DNA of 64,000 nt from Hemileia vastatrix (taxonomy: Eukaryota; Basidiomycota; Pucciniomycetes; Pucciniales; Zaghouaniaceae). The notes beneath the pieces were generated by a model that was not told the DNA's origin, ran no database searches, and saw only the letters and a list, made by a program, of their open reading frames with translations. Of this stretch, positions 33,711-43,965 are shown one piece after another (the stretch's first letter is position 1; each line of letters opens with the position of its first letter). The stretch spans positions 5,978,501 through 6,042,500 of the forward strand of contig JASXTE010000001.1 in NCBI GenBank assembly GCA_030280995.1. The letters are read 5' to 3'. Both the position numbers and the translations under genes were made by a program.

Positions 33711-35612
33711 TATTTATCAAAAATTGAAATAAAGAATAAAAACATAATTTTATTTACCTTTAATTATTTAAATATAGAGTATTTTCAGAATGCATTGTGG
33801 TTACTTGTGAAGGTTAGAAGATTTGAAGTTGGATTTATGAGTTTTTAGAAGGGCAAATATTGTAAAATTCTTTCATAAATATTTATTTCATAGTTTCAAA
33901 TGTTGAAATCTACAAACTAATGGGATTTAAAATTATATTGAGATTTAAAATCTGTTTTCTACTCAAGTAAAATAAAATAAAATGATGATATCAAAATTGA
34001 AATTAAGTTTAAACTTTTGATATGCTCTATCTTCAATTTTATTGATAGTGCATCAAAAATTTAATAATATTTTTTTCCTTCATCACTTTTTACATAAAAG
34101 ATAGTTTTATCATTTTATGAATTAAAGATTGCTTATATAAATTTAACATCTATGTCAACTGTTTATGACTATTAATCTATATAATAAATTTTTTAGAAGA
34201 AAAAATAACATCAGTATATACTGACTTTGAAATTATTCAATTTAAAATAGTTTACAGGTAGATAATGAAGGGTGATTTCATTTTTGAATATGAACTATAG
34301 AAGTCTTATTTTATCAATTTAAATTCTTTTTGAGCTCAAATGTATCCACCGCAACTTAAGTAAGAATAAAAATTATTTTTATTGAAATTTACATGAGAAA
34401 GTATGCCAATTATTCAAAATCAAACTTGCTCTAATGGTGTTTTTCAATCATTATTTCCATTCATAACAATAAAAAACATTTCAATTTGCTGATGTTTTAG
34501 TTTTTGATATCCCCAAGTTTATATCTCAGGTGTACTATTCACAAAATTATTAAAAATATAATTTTCGAAATACATGATAAACTTGAAAGTGAGGGGGCAT
34601 TAAATTTTTAAAAATGAATTCTAAATTCAGGATGGATAGTATTTTTCTATTTTCACAAATGAACAATTTTTTGTTTCAATTAATCCAGAAAGAAAATTTT
34701 GTTGTAAGCATATTATATTATATTTATTATGATTTTAAATACTATATTTTCAAGATTTGTGTTTAATATTTCCTGTGAAAGTTAATGTTAATGTGAATTT
34801 AAAGTAAGCTTGAAGAAATTTAATCAATAGGCATATTGGATATTTAAAATAATATTTTGCTCCAATCTTGAATCATCCTGGGCTAAAAAATATCCCAAAT
34901 AAGGTTTTTGTGGGTCAATTTGGATTTAAGTAGGATTAAGTGAGGTTTAATAAAGGACAGATAAAAGGCTAAATTCATTACTAGTGACTTTTTTCTCAAA
35001 ATAGTTATAAAATATGTATCATTCTGGAATCAAGCTTCAATAAAGTTGAATTGAAACAGAGATAATTTCTAGCAGCACAACACCATATTTACAAAGGTGT
35101 AAAATACCTCAAATATTACTCATAATATAGGAAGGCAAGGAATCTACAAAATTCACATTTCAAACAAGGATTTATATTTTGAATTTGAAATTGAGAAATG
35201 GAATATTATTTTCCAATTTAAATATCTATTAGTCATTTTAACAAAAGTTTTCAGTAATCAGATTGAATTTTGATGGTATTTTGTTGTAGATTAATCATTT
35301 TGATGAGACATTTACTCAAAATTACTGGTTTCGTTTCTAATATTCCATGTGAAATTCATTACGAATCTTTTTGAAAGTGAATAGTTGACATATTGGATAT
35401 GCAAAAGCTTATGTTAGATCAAAGTGAGATCAAAGGGAGCTTAACTGATGATCAAATTAGGATTTTACAAGATCAAATGGTGATCAATGTAGGTTCATCT
35501 TGAGCTCAATTTGTGACAAATCTCTGACTAAATAAAAGGCCAAACAATTTCCTACATGGTGATGATGTGTGCATAATTCAAGCATAGATTTGTGGCTCAA
35601 CTGAGCTCAAGC
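29785..35612. other. 5.8-kb gene-free right arm of the 27.1-kb element
   Basis: Very A+T-rich with several (TA)n runs (about 31941-31965, 33677-33710) and no credible coding region on either strand; the 65-codon frame at 33112 is not supported by anything else. The last 200 bases are less A+T-rich and contain several GATCAAA-type repeats (about 35417-35486), a plausible subterminal binding-site cluster as in CACTA elements. Confidence 0.6.
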
Positions 35613-35654
35613 AAGGGGTATTGCTAGCAATACCCCCCCATTTTTTCTGTGGTG
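35613..35654 (-). repeat. Right TIR with embedded palindrome
   Basis: Mirror of 8512-8555: the 22-bp palindrome at 35615-35636, a C run, then ATTTTTTCTGTGGTG. It ends at 35654 and is followed by the AAT duplication. Confidence 0.85.
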
Positions 35655-35657
35655 AAT

Positions 35658-38600
35658 TATGGTATAAATGAGAATGCTGCCCATAAGCTGCATAAAAATA
35701 AAGAAAAAGAACCTGAGCAGAGTTCCTCCTTTCTTCCTCATATTTCAGCCATTAAACAAACTGACAATGAGTCTGTAAAATCTTTTGCTACTAGTAAAAA
35801 ATCTGGTGAAGGTCATGTACCACCTGTTTCTGTAAATAATGAAATTTCTGAACACCTGGCTAAACTTCAGGAATTATTAATGATGAATAATTCAAACCAA
35901 AAAATGAACCATCCCATTAGTCAGAAAAATTGGCCTAAATTGGACCAATATCCTACCTTTGATGGTGATTCTTCTTCTGATTGGCAACACTTTATCCAAA
36001 TAATTGATAATTTAAAGAGATCTTATAAACTACCTGATGAGGAAATTGTTTCTAAGCTAATTTTATTATTTTCCAATGTAGCCTTGATGTGGTATGAATA
36101 TGTCCTTTTAGATAACAATCATTATACATGGGATGATTGGAAATCCTTGATTGAAAATCAGTTTGGTGGCTCAAAATTCAGGTTAGCTCAGCAAAGACTA
36201 TATGAAAATACTAGATATGTATCCTCCTCTGTTGAAAAACCCATTGTTTTTCTTATTAAAGTAACAAAAATCCTGAGAGCAATTGATCCAAAGATGGATT
36301 ATGATATTTGGAGAGATAAAATCTTGTATAAATTACCAAATTCTCTTAGAGATTTAATTGTAGCTAGAACTGAGCATGTAAGGGAACATTCTTCTTTCAT
36401 TAATATCTGTAATGAGGTACTACTCAACCATAGATATGAACCAAAGAATAACCTTGGTAAATCTTATCATGATCAAAATAAACCCTCTACAAAGCCCCCA
36501 GAAAAATCTGGTAAACCCTCTGCCCCAGTTGCACCTAAAAAATATGCAACAAATACTTGTTATAAATGTAACAAACCATGGCAGAAGGGTCATGTTTGTG
36601 ACAAGAAAATTCATCTTGTTGAAAAAAATGAAGACACTGATGAAGCTGAAATTGATGTAAATAACTCTTCTAGTGACTGTGAAAGTAATATCTCCTATGG
36701 CAATGACTCTGTTAAAGATGTTTTAATGTTAGAACAGGATGTCCATTATTTAGATAATATATCTGAAGAATGTGTATTGGATTTATCTTCAGTAGAAAAT
36801 GTTGAAATAATTAAAGATATTACTAACAATTCTATAGCCATGTCCCCTTTGAAAGCACCTGTTATCATTAATGGTAAAAATGTTGATGTAGTTCTTGACT
36901 CTGGTGCTGGAGGAAGTGTAGTGTCTGAAAAAGCTTTAGCTTCAGTAGATAAGGATTATTTGAGTAAATTATTACTTATAACTTCTGAAAAATGGAGAGG
37001 GTATGGTTCTACCTTAATTCCTATTGGCAAATACAAAACCTCTGTATTCTTCAAATATAATGGTGGTTTTGTCAGAGCTATTTGTGAATTTGTTGTCATG
37101 AAAAATGATAATTTAAGCAATTGGTTTATTATGGGTAATTATATTTTAACCATGTTTGGTGTGAAATTGGACCCAGAAAATAAGTGCTTCACCTTGGGAT
37201 TGAATGGCAAAAGGAAACTTAAAATTTCCTCCTCTAAAAAACCTTCTGGGCATCTGTTAAAGTCTTGTAACTCACTAATCCAGTGTAAAGGCAGAACAAA
37301 AATTGAAATGGATGATTTATTAAATGAAATAAATACTGCTTCTTTTGGTAATCAGTTAACTAGTGAAAAAAAGGATTCTATTATTGCTTCAATTACCTCT
37401 TTCCTTATGGCTTTTGCTCATAGTTCTCGTGTCTTAGGAAGTGTTCAGGAAGAAATGAAAATTACCTTATCCTGTAACTTGAGTGATATTCCTCCTAGTC
37501 TTAAGAAAAAACCATATCCTGCTTCTCCAACAAAAAGAAAGGATATTGAAGATAATATTGCCACATTATTAAAAATGAATATCATTGAGAAAGTAGATGT
37601 CACCCCCAAATATTGTGTCATCTCCCCAGTCTTGATTTCTTATGAAAAAGATAAGGCTAGATTATGTGTTAATTACAGAGCATTAAACACTTATACTGTT
37701 GATGATATTTATCCTTTACCCAGAATTAATTCAATACATGCTACCTTTCAAGGTGCAAAATTTATTTATTGTCTGGATGGTAATAAAGGGTATCATCAAG
37801 TTCCAGTTGAGAAAAATTCTCAAACTTTTTTGCTTATTGCTACTCATATGGGAATATATAAGTATGTTAGAATGCCATTTGGCCCTAAAAATGCACCTTC
37901 AGTTTTTCAAAAAGTCATGGATAATACTTTCCATCAGGAAATAAATGAGGGATGGCTTATGGTCTATATTGATGATATCATAGTTTTTTCTAAAACTTTT
38001 GATGAACATATGGTTCATTTGAATAGAGTTTTCCAAAAAATGAATGAAATCAATATGACTTTGTCCTTGAAAAAGTGTAAATTCGGTTTTCAATCTTTGA
38101 AAGTCCTTGGCCATGTTGTGTCAGGCCTACAAATTTGTGTAGACCAAAACAAAGTTGCTGTGATTCAAAATGTGAAAGCACCAACTTCTGTAAGAGAAAT
38201 CCAAAGTTTTTTGGGTATGTGTGGCTATTATAGACAATATATGCAAAATTATCAATTCATAGCCTTGCCTCTTACCAAACTAACTAGGAAAGATGTTGCA
38301 TTCATCTGGAATATTGACTGTCAAAAAGCTTTTGATACATTAAAATTTAGCTTGATGACAGCCCCTATCTTAGCTCTTCCAGATTCTAACAAACCATTTG
38401 TCCTGTATACAGATGCTAGCTTTCTTGGTATGGGTGCTGCCCTTCACCAGAAACAAATTATAAATGATAAATCCTCAGAGGTTGTAATTTTTTATATTTC
38501 AAGAACCTTGAGAAATAGTGAATTGAAATATGGTGCCACTCAATTAGAGTGCTTAGCAGTTGTTTGGGCTCTTAAGAAGCTTCATTACTATCTAGATGAC

Positions 38601-39377
38601 CAAAAGTTTGAATTGGTAACTGACTGTAGTGCTTTGAAGTCCCTCTTAAACCTGAAAACACCTAATAGACATATGTTCAGGTGGCAACTTGCTGTTCAAG
38701 AATACAGAGGACGGATGACAATTATCCATAGGGCTGGAAATGTTCACCCCAATGTTGATATGCTGTCCAAGTTGCCTCTGCCAAATAATGACTCAAATAC
38801 TGCTTATGTACCTGAAGATGATACTGTTCATATCCATGGTATATTTATAGTTGATATGGAAGAGGAGTTATTACAATTAATTCTGGATTCATATGATAAA
38901 GATTCTGATTTGAATAAATTAGTTACTATCTTAAATGATCCTAAAAATGCTTCTATTCAAGAATTGATTAAGACTCTTCCTGCTAAATATCAGAATGCTT
39001 TAATTAAGGGAAAGTTTTCTATTGAAGATGGATATATTTATTATAGAAGAAAGCTTACTAATGTAATTGTAATTTCTCCTTCTATGAAAGAAATTATCCT
39101 TAAACTTTGTCATGATGACGTATTAGCTGGTCATTTTGATCTTGAGAAAACACTGATTAGACTCAAGAACACTGCTTGGTGGGCTAATATGTCTGAAGAT
39201 GCAAAATTATATGTTGAATCTTGTGATTCATGCCAGAAATACAAAATATTGACTGGTAAGAGAGCAGGGTTATTACAGCAAATTGAAGCACCTGATGCTC
39301 CTGGCAAATCATTAATATGGATTTTGTCACTGGTCTTCCTATTGCAGGTAAAGAAAATTATAATTCTTGTTGGGTAA
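35658..39377 (+). CDS. gypsy-A ORF2, main segment: gag, protease, RT, RNase H, integrase start
   Basis: Continues the frame left at 8511. Domains in order: gag capsid-like region (about 35900-36450), zinc knuckle (CYKCNKPWQKGHVC, about 36559-36600), aspartic protease (VVLDSGAGGS, about 36890-36920), reverse transcriptase (LCVNYRALN; catalytic YIDD at about 37965-37976), RNase H (VLYTDASFLGMG, about 38402-38440; TDCSAL), then the integrase zinc-binding region (H...H and CDSCQK, about 39110-39240). This frame ends at 39377 after losing the integrase frame near 39310. The genomic start near 35649 is only apparent, because it lies in the inserted TIR. Confidence 0.88.
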   Translation, partial: YGINENAAHKLHKNKEKEPEQSSSFLPHISAIKQTDNESVKSFATSKKSGEGHVPPVSVNNEISEHLAKLQELLMMNNSNQKMNHPISQKNWPKLDQYPTFDGDSSSDWQHFIQIIDNLKRSYKLPDEEIVSKLILLFSNVALMWYEYVLLDNNHYTWDDWKSLIENQFGGSKFRLAQQRLYENTRYVSSSVEKPIVFLIKVTKILRAIDPKMDYDIWRDKILYKLPNSLRDLIVARTEHVREHSSFINICNEVLLNHRYEPKNNLGKSYHDQNKPSTKPPEKSGKPSAPVAPKKYATNTCYKCNKPWQKGHVCDKKIHLVEKNEDTDEAEIDVNNSSSDCESNISYGNDSVKDVLMLEQDVHYLDNISEECVLDLSSVENVEIIKDITNNSIAMSPLKAPVIINGKNVDVVLDSGAGGSVVSEKALASVDKDYLSKLLLITSEKWRGYGSTLIPIGKYKTSVFFKYNGGFVRAICEFVVMKNDNLSNWFIMGNYILTMFGVKLDPENKCFTLGLNGKRKLKISSSKKPSGHLLKSCNSLIQCKGRTKIEMDDLLNEINTASFGNQLTSEKKDSIIASITSFLMAFAHSSRVLGSVQEEMKITLSCNLSDIPPSLKKKPYPASPTKRKDIEDNIATLLKMNIIEKVDVTPKYCVISPVLISYEKDKARLCVNYRALNTYTVDDIYPLPRINSIHATFQGAKFIYCLDGNKGYHQVPVEKNSQTFLLIATHMGIYKYVRMPFGPKNAPSVFQKVMDNTFHQEINEGWLMVYIDDIIVFSKTFDEHMVHLNRVFQKMNEINMTLSLKKCKFGFQSLKVLGHVVSGLQICVDQNKVAVIQNVKAPTSVREIQSFLGMCGYYRQYMQNYQFIALPLTKLTRKDVAFIWNIDCQKAFDTLKFSLMTAPILALPDSNKPFVLYTDASFLGMGAALHQKQIINDKSSEVVIFYISRTLRNSELKYGATQLECLAVVWALKKLHYYLDDQKFELVTDCSALKSLLNLKTPNRHMFRWQLAVQEYRGRMTIIHRAGNVHPNVDMLSKLPLPNNDSNTAYVPEDDTVHIHGIFIVDMEEELLQLILDSYDKDSDLNKLVTILNDPKNASIQELIKTLPAKYQNALIKGKFSIEDGYIYYRRKLTNVIVISPSMKEIILKLCHDDVLAGHFDLEKTLIRLKNTAWWANMSEDAKLYVESCDSCQKYKILTGKRAGLLQQIEAPDAPGKSLIWILSLVFLLQVKKIIILVG

Positions 39378-40058
39378 TAGTGGATAGATTTACTAAAATG
39401 TGCAAATTTATTCCCACCCATAAGGATGTCTCCACCAAAGACTTGGCTTTCTTATGGTGGTGTAATATTTTCAATATAGTTGGATTCCCTAAAGCCATTA
39501 TATCTGACAGAGATCCAAAATTTACATCTGAATTCTGGATGTCTCTAATGGATATATGTGGTTGTGAATTAAAATTATCTACTGCTCACCATCCCCAAAC
39601 TGATGGTCTAGCTGAAAGAATGATTCAAACTCTAGAGGATATGATTAGAAGGTATTGTGCTTTGGATTGGAATATAAATAACAACAAATTAAAAGATCCT
39701 TTTGTGGGCCCTTTTGTTGTGAAAAAAATTATTGGAGATAATGCAGTTGAAGTTGTGTTATACTCTCCATATGATAGAAAACATCCTGTTTTCCCCATTT
39801 CCCTGTTAAAACCTTATACTTCCAACAGTGACTTATTTCCAAAAAGAAATGGGCAGACCTAAGAAAAACCCTCAGGAAGTCACAGAAACTGCAGAAATTG
39901 ATAAAATTCTCAATGATAGAATTATCACTTCTGAAAGAGGTACTGAGTATTTATTGAGATTTAAAAATAAGTCATCTGAATATGATGCATGGATACCTGG
40001 TAAAGAAATTTCAAACCTTCCTACTCTATTAAAAAAGTATAAAAAGAAAAAATCATAG
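39317..40058 (+). pseudogene. gypsy-A integrase core and chromodomain-like tail, broken
   Basis: The integrase core continues one frame over (MDFVTGLPIAG) with DDE-type landmarks VDRFTKM, SDRDPKF and a Glu in GLAERM. After about 39671 (LDW) the frame jumps to the GPY/F region (DPFVGPFVV, HPVFPISLLKPY). About 100 residues normally found between them are missing. A second frame change near 39845 leads to a C-terminal chromodomain-like segment (IDKILNDRI ... YLLRF) ending at 40058. The integrase cannot be complete. Confidence 0.8.
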
Positions 40059-40078
40059 CATTTTTTTATTGTTTTTTT

Positions 40079-40090
40079 AGAGTGAGGGAG
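40079..40090 (+). other. gypsy-A polypurine tract
   Basis: AGAGTGAGGGAG directly before the 3' LTR start at 40091, the expected position for plus-strand priming. Confidence 0.7.
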
Positions 40091-41346
40091 TGTCAGCCAG
40101 GCTGTCCCAGGAGCCAAGTAATAAACATACAATTTTATTGGAGTTAATAAATGACATAATGATTGCAGCTTATGTATATACATTAAATTTATATTACATA
40201 ATAAATTATATTAAAATATTTTTTTATAATTAAAATAAATTTTATAATAATTTTATTATCATATAAATTAAGTATACATTAAAATAATTATTATATTCCA
40301 TATAAAGAGGTGTTATATGTATTTAATGAATAATTAATTAATTACATGTTGATAATATAATTATATCTCATTAAATTATCTTATATTGTAATTAAATTAA
40401 TTTTTAAATTTAAATATATAATTGAACCCTTTTCATATTCAAAATTATCCATAATTATTGATGTTGTTTTTGACCCTTATTTGTAATGAATATTAAATGC
40501 ATTGTAATAATTATTATAATAAATTTAAATTCTAAATTTGGTTCAGTAGAAAAATTAATTACTTGTTTTAACTAGATATTACATAGTCAAAACAATTTAT
40601 TAATTTTCTACAGACTAACACTAAAATTGATTACAATATTTTGTTGCGTCAAAACATTCCATTTGCTTCACTTAAAAAATCTATAAAAAATATTGTTATA
40701 CTTAATTTGATTACTTTTTCACATGGTTCTCATGTCTCAGAGTTGTTTAATTACTCACTATATTACTTAATTGATTTGGGAAATGGTGGTGTGAAAATTG
40801 GTTTCTTAATTGGGATTTTAATTACTTGTTTCATCTTTTTCTCTCCATTGTTATGTTTCAATTATTTTCTTTTATCTTTTTGTTTCATCCTATTATTACT
40901 TTGTATATACTCAGTGGTAGCGCCTCATTGGTCCCTTTTCTGATAAAAGGCCTTGTGTTATTTCATTTATGATTATCACTTATTATACACTCAAACTTGA
41001 ATATATTTTTAATATAAATACGTTTATTATTATTTTTATTAGTATTACAATTCTAATTCAAATTTTATATAAATAACTACAGGTTGCAATAAGTCTAATA
41101 GTAATAACAGTGTTTTCCGCGCAGAAAAAGTAATCCTTATTTTAAATAAATATATTATAATTTTAAAAAAACCTCACCGTTGTATCAAATCACAAGGAAT
41201 CTTGTCGCCTCTCTCTATCTCAGAATAATTATATTATTATTATTATTTTTATTTCTTTATTATTTATTATCCTTTTCCCTATATTTCCTCCTCTTCTTCT
41301 TTACCTTTCCTCTTTTCCTCACCTTCTTCAAGACGACCGGCCGACA
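40091..41346 (+). repeat. gypsy-A 3' LTR
   Basis: 1256 bp, matching the 5' LTR at 5238-6466 apart from scattered substitutions and an ATT-rich length difference at about 41232-41270. It ends GGCCGACA, followed by the TAACC duplication. The high LTR similarity means gypsy-A is younger than gypsy-B old. Confidence 0.92.
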
Positions 41347-41351
41347 TAACC

Positions 41352-43293
41352 AGTTCCTATTCCTTGATATGTTATATATATATATTATTTACTTTCTTTT
41401 GAAATTCTCCTTCCATATTTTTTCCTTCAATTTCTGGACAATATCATGTTCTTCCCCTGTTAAATTTCCCCCTTATTCTCATTTCAATTCTCTCTTACCT
41501 GTTATATTTCATCTTCACACTTTGCAGTTGTCTCTCCACACCTCTCCATCCCACCACCATTGAACTCACTCCTTTCACTCCCTTCTCCACCCCCTTTTAC
41601 TCCCTTTAGTGTGAAAGAGGTAAGGTAGAACGTAAAAGGTAGGAGTTGGAAAGTGTGGGAGGTGGATTGTATTGAAGAACAATAGAGTTAGAGTGAGAAG
41701 AAAAGAGGTGGGGAGGATAGAAAAAGAGGTGGTGGGGGATAAAAAGGGTTAGCAAGGGGGTGGAAGTGGTAGTGAGTGGGGTATAGTGGTGTGGACTGGG
41801 AGCCCAAAAGGTGTGGTGGGGTAATGAGGCAATCAAAAGGGGTGGGGTGGGGTAGAAAGAGGAAAAAAAAGAGTTAGAAGGGTCATGATTGGAGATAAAG
41901 AGGTGAAATGGGCTGAAAAGTGAAAGGGAAGAGGATGGGGTGGGAGCAAAATAGGTGAGGAAGGGTGAGAAGAGTAAAAGTTCAGGTTTGAAGGCATCAA
42001 AAGTGAAACAAATTTAAAAGGATGATGAGCAAATGGAAAGGGGAGGGAATAGAAATGAAACAGGTGAAGAGTCAGAAAATTATGTACAAAGGGGTTGAGT
42101 GAGTATCAAAAAAGGTGGTGAAAAACAGAAGATGAACTCTATCTTTCAGCCGAAGGATAGAGTCCACCCTGCAATAATATGATAATTTGCTTCCACTTAT
42201 AAAAACAATATTTAAAACTGTTGTATGGCTATTTTACATCCTTAATCAATTCAAAATACACATATATTGGCTGTTTGCAATAAATACTTGTATTTGAAGT
42301 AGAAGAATTATAAAAATATAAAAACTAGCCATAAAGACCTAGTACATTTTATAAAAAATAATTTAATGTAATAATTGTGAAAGTTATACATAAGATAAAA
42401 ATTGAATTTTACAGGTAAATTTTAGATAAAACTGAAAAATGGAAAAAGTGCCCATGATATTAAAAATAAAAATCTCTTTTCTGTACTATGAGGTGAAATT
42501 ATTTATCCTTTAATTTAATATTAAATGCTGTTGGTGAGATGAAAAATAGCTATGTCTATCCTTATAGAGTGCAGATGAGACTTGAACAAGAAATAATTGC
42601 TTTGTTTTACCTTTTATATTTTTATTGTTTGTTCTATCATTAATATAAATATCTGAATAATTATAATAAATAAATGAAAATTTAAGAAAATTAAATAATA
42701 AAGATGTTCAAATATATTTAATTATATTGATTTAGTAAAATAATAAGCCCCTTGAGCCCTTCTCATTGCTTAACTTTTTTCACACAAAGAATTATATACA
42801 ATTTTATAAACATAAAAATCTTAGTTGTGATGGGACTTGGATTGAGCTCCCAATGAGATTCTGTTCCTGATCACTGTTCAATATAAGTTAATCTGTGAGA
42901 ATTTTATATAAAATTTGATTGTAAATTCTTTAATGCATGTCCATGCTTATCTTTTTATTGAAAAGATTTATACCAAATACTAGGAAATTCTGAACATAAA
43001 TAAAAATTTTGAATTATAATGATTTTTGTTTTAATAATAAAATCTTTAAGTTTCTTCTTGATTATTATAATGTAAATTTTCTCATATGATAGATTAAAAA
43101 AGCTTGTAAACTTTATTGTTTTTATCTAGAATGCACATGAAAAGACAGAGCTTCTTATTTTTTTATTTAAACTAAATTTGAGGAATATTATTTTTATATT
43201 TATTAAACATTATTTAGCTCGTTTTGATTATCAAAACCTTTCTTCTTAGATTTTTACTTCAAATTTTATGACACCTCAAGTTATGAATTCAGA
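41352..43293. other. Interior of level-1 CACTA-like element, with strand-asymmetric tract
   Basis: No gene is seen. 41400-41605 is pyrimidine-rich and 41606-42130 is strongly purine-rich (long GGTGGGG/GAAAAG runs) on the plus strand. The remainder is A+T-rich. ORFs in the tract have low-complexity His/Pro/Ser composition and are rejected. Confidence 0.6.
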
Positions 43294-43542
43294 CACTAAG
43301 AAATATAGGGGTTGGACTTGCTAGCAAGTCCCCAACCTGAACTGAGATAGAACTCAGACTGAACTCATACTGAACCCATACTGAACTCTACTCGAACACC
43401 CACCTAAAACTGCCCTTTTAGTGGTGTTCATCCCTGATTGTATGGTTCCTTTGTCAATAGCTCAATGTGTGTTCAATCTGTGGTGAGTTTGGGTCCAAGT
43501 TTGCAGATTTGCTAGCAAGTCCACTCCCCATATTGTGTGGTG
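43294..43542 (+). mobile_element. 249-bp CACTA-like MITE, copy 2
   Basis: Closely similar to the MITE at 22701-22961 over its full length. Left end CACTAAGAAATATAGGGG, right end CCCATATTGTGTGGTG, palindrome GGACTTGCTAGCAAGTCC near the left end and a diverged one near the right. Duplication AGA at 43291-43293 and 43543-43545. It has a few small deletions relative to copy 1. Confidence 0.9.
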
Positions 43543-43767
43543 AGATAGTTTAAAAATTTGAAAAAAAATATTTTTCATCAATTTGAGCTTGAAGATGATT
43601 TCAACTTACAGCCTTAAATTGTTATTTTAAAATTAAATGAAAATTTCAAAACCTATTCCATTAAAATTCATTTTTATAAAAATGAATTTATTTAAGTATA
43701 TATTATCAATAAGTAAGATAACTTAGAAGATGCATGAATTTTTACTTTTCAATAAAATCTCAAATTA

Positions 43768-43965
43768 GGGGGTATCAAAGCTAGAAACTTGTAATTATTT
43801 AAAAGGTATTTCACAACGCAAAAAGAGAGCCACAAACTTGACATTAATTCTTAGTAAAAAGATGTTTTTGAGGCACAATATAGAATATTTTAAAAAATAA
43901 TCATGGTTGATTTGGTGGAAAAAAGAGGTATTTTGAAATAGAAAATTTCTAACTTTGATACCCCC
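43768..43965. mobile_element. 198-bp MITE, possibly Tc1/mariner-like
   Basis: Inverted ends GGGGGTATCAAAG at 43768-43780 and CTTTGATACCCCC at 43953-43965, with TA on each side (43766-43767, 43966-43967), the duplication typical of Tc1/mariner elements. Similarity continues a few bases inward (CTAGAAACTT versus AATTTCTAAC). No coding capacity. Surrounding 43546-45483 is A+T-rich with nothing else recognised. Confidence 0.55.

Larger units (their letters stand above)
8512..35654 (+). mobile_element. 27.1-kb CACTA-like transposon with SNF2, Tnp2 and TET/JBP genes (level 3)
   Basis: Ends are inverted: the left begins CACCACAGAAAATTTGGGG and the right, reversed, begins CACCACAGAAAAAATGGGG. Both run into the same 22-bp palindrome (8532-8553 and 35615-35636; core TATTGCTAGCAATA). 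The 3-bp duplication AAT flanks it at 8509-8511 and 35655-35657, the TSD size of CACTA/EnSpm elements. Excision in silico joins the gypsy-A frame without a break. Cargo in order: SNF2-like gene, convergent unknown gene, Tnp2 transposase, second transposon-type gene, palindrome array, unknown gene, TET/JBP-like gene, hairpin island, A+T-rich tail. The Tnp2 gene agrees with the TIR and TSD class. That all cargo moves as a unit is inferred from this single copy. Confidence 0.85.
5238..41346 (+). mobile_element. Ty3/gypsy LTR retrotransposon 'gypsy-A' (level 2)
   Basis: Complete LTR element with LTRs beginning TGTCAGCC and ending GACA, flanked by the 5-bp duplication TAACC at 5233-5237 and 41347-41351. 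Its own length is about 9.0 kb; the rest is the 27.1-kb CACTA-like element at 8512-35654. Order: 5' LTR, leader, ORF1, ORF2 (gag-protease-RT-RNase H-integrase), chromodomain-like tail, polypurine tract, 3' LTR. Pol order places it in Ty3/gypsy. The gag style resembles elements common in rust fungi. Frame breaks and an integrase deletion make it non-autonomous. Confidence 0.9.

Noticed and set aside
41606..41836. Minus-strand frame rich in His, Pro, Ser and Thr
   Set aside because: Low-complexity translation of the purine-rich tract.
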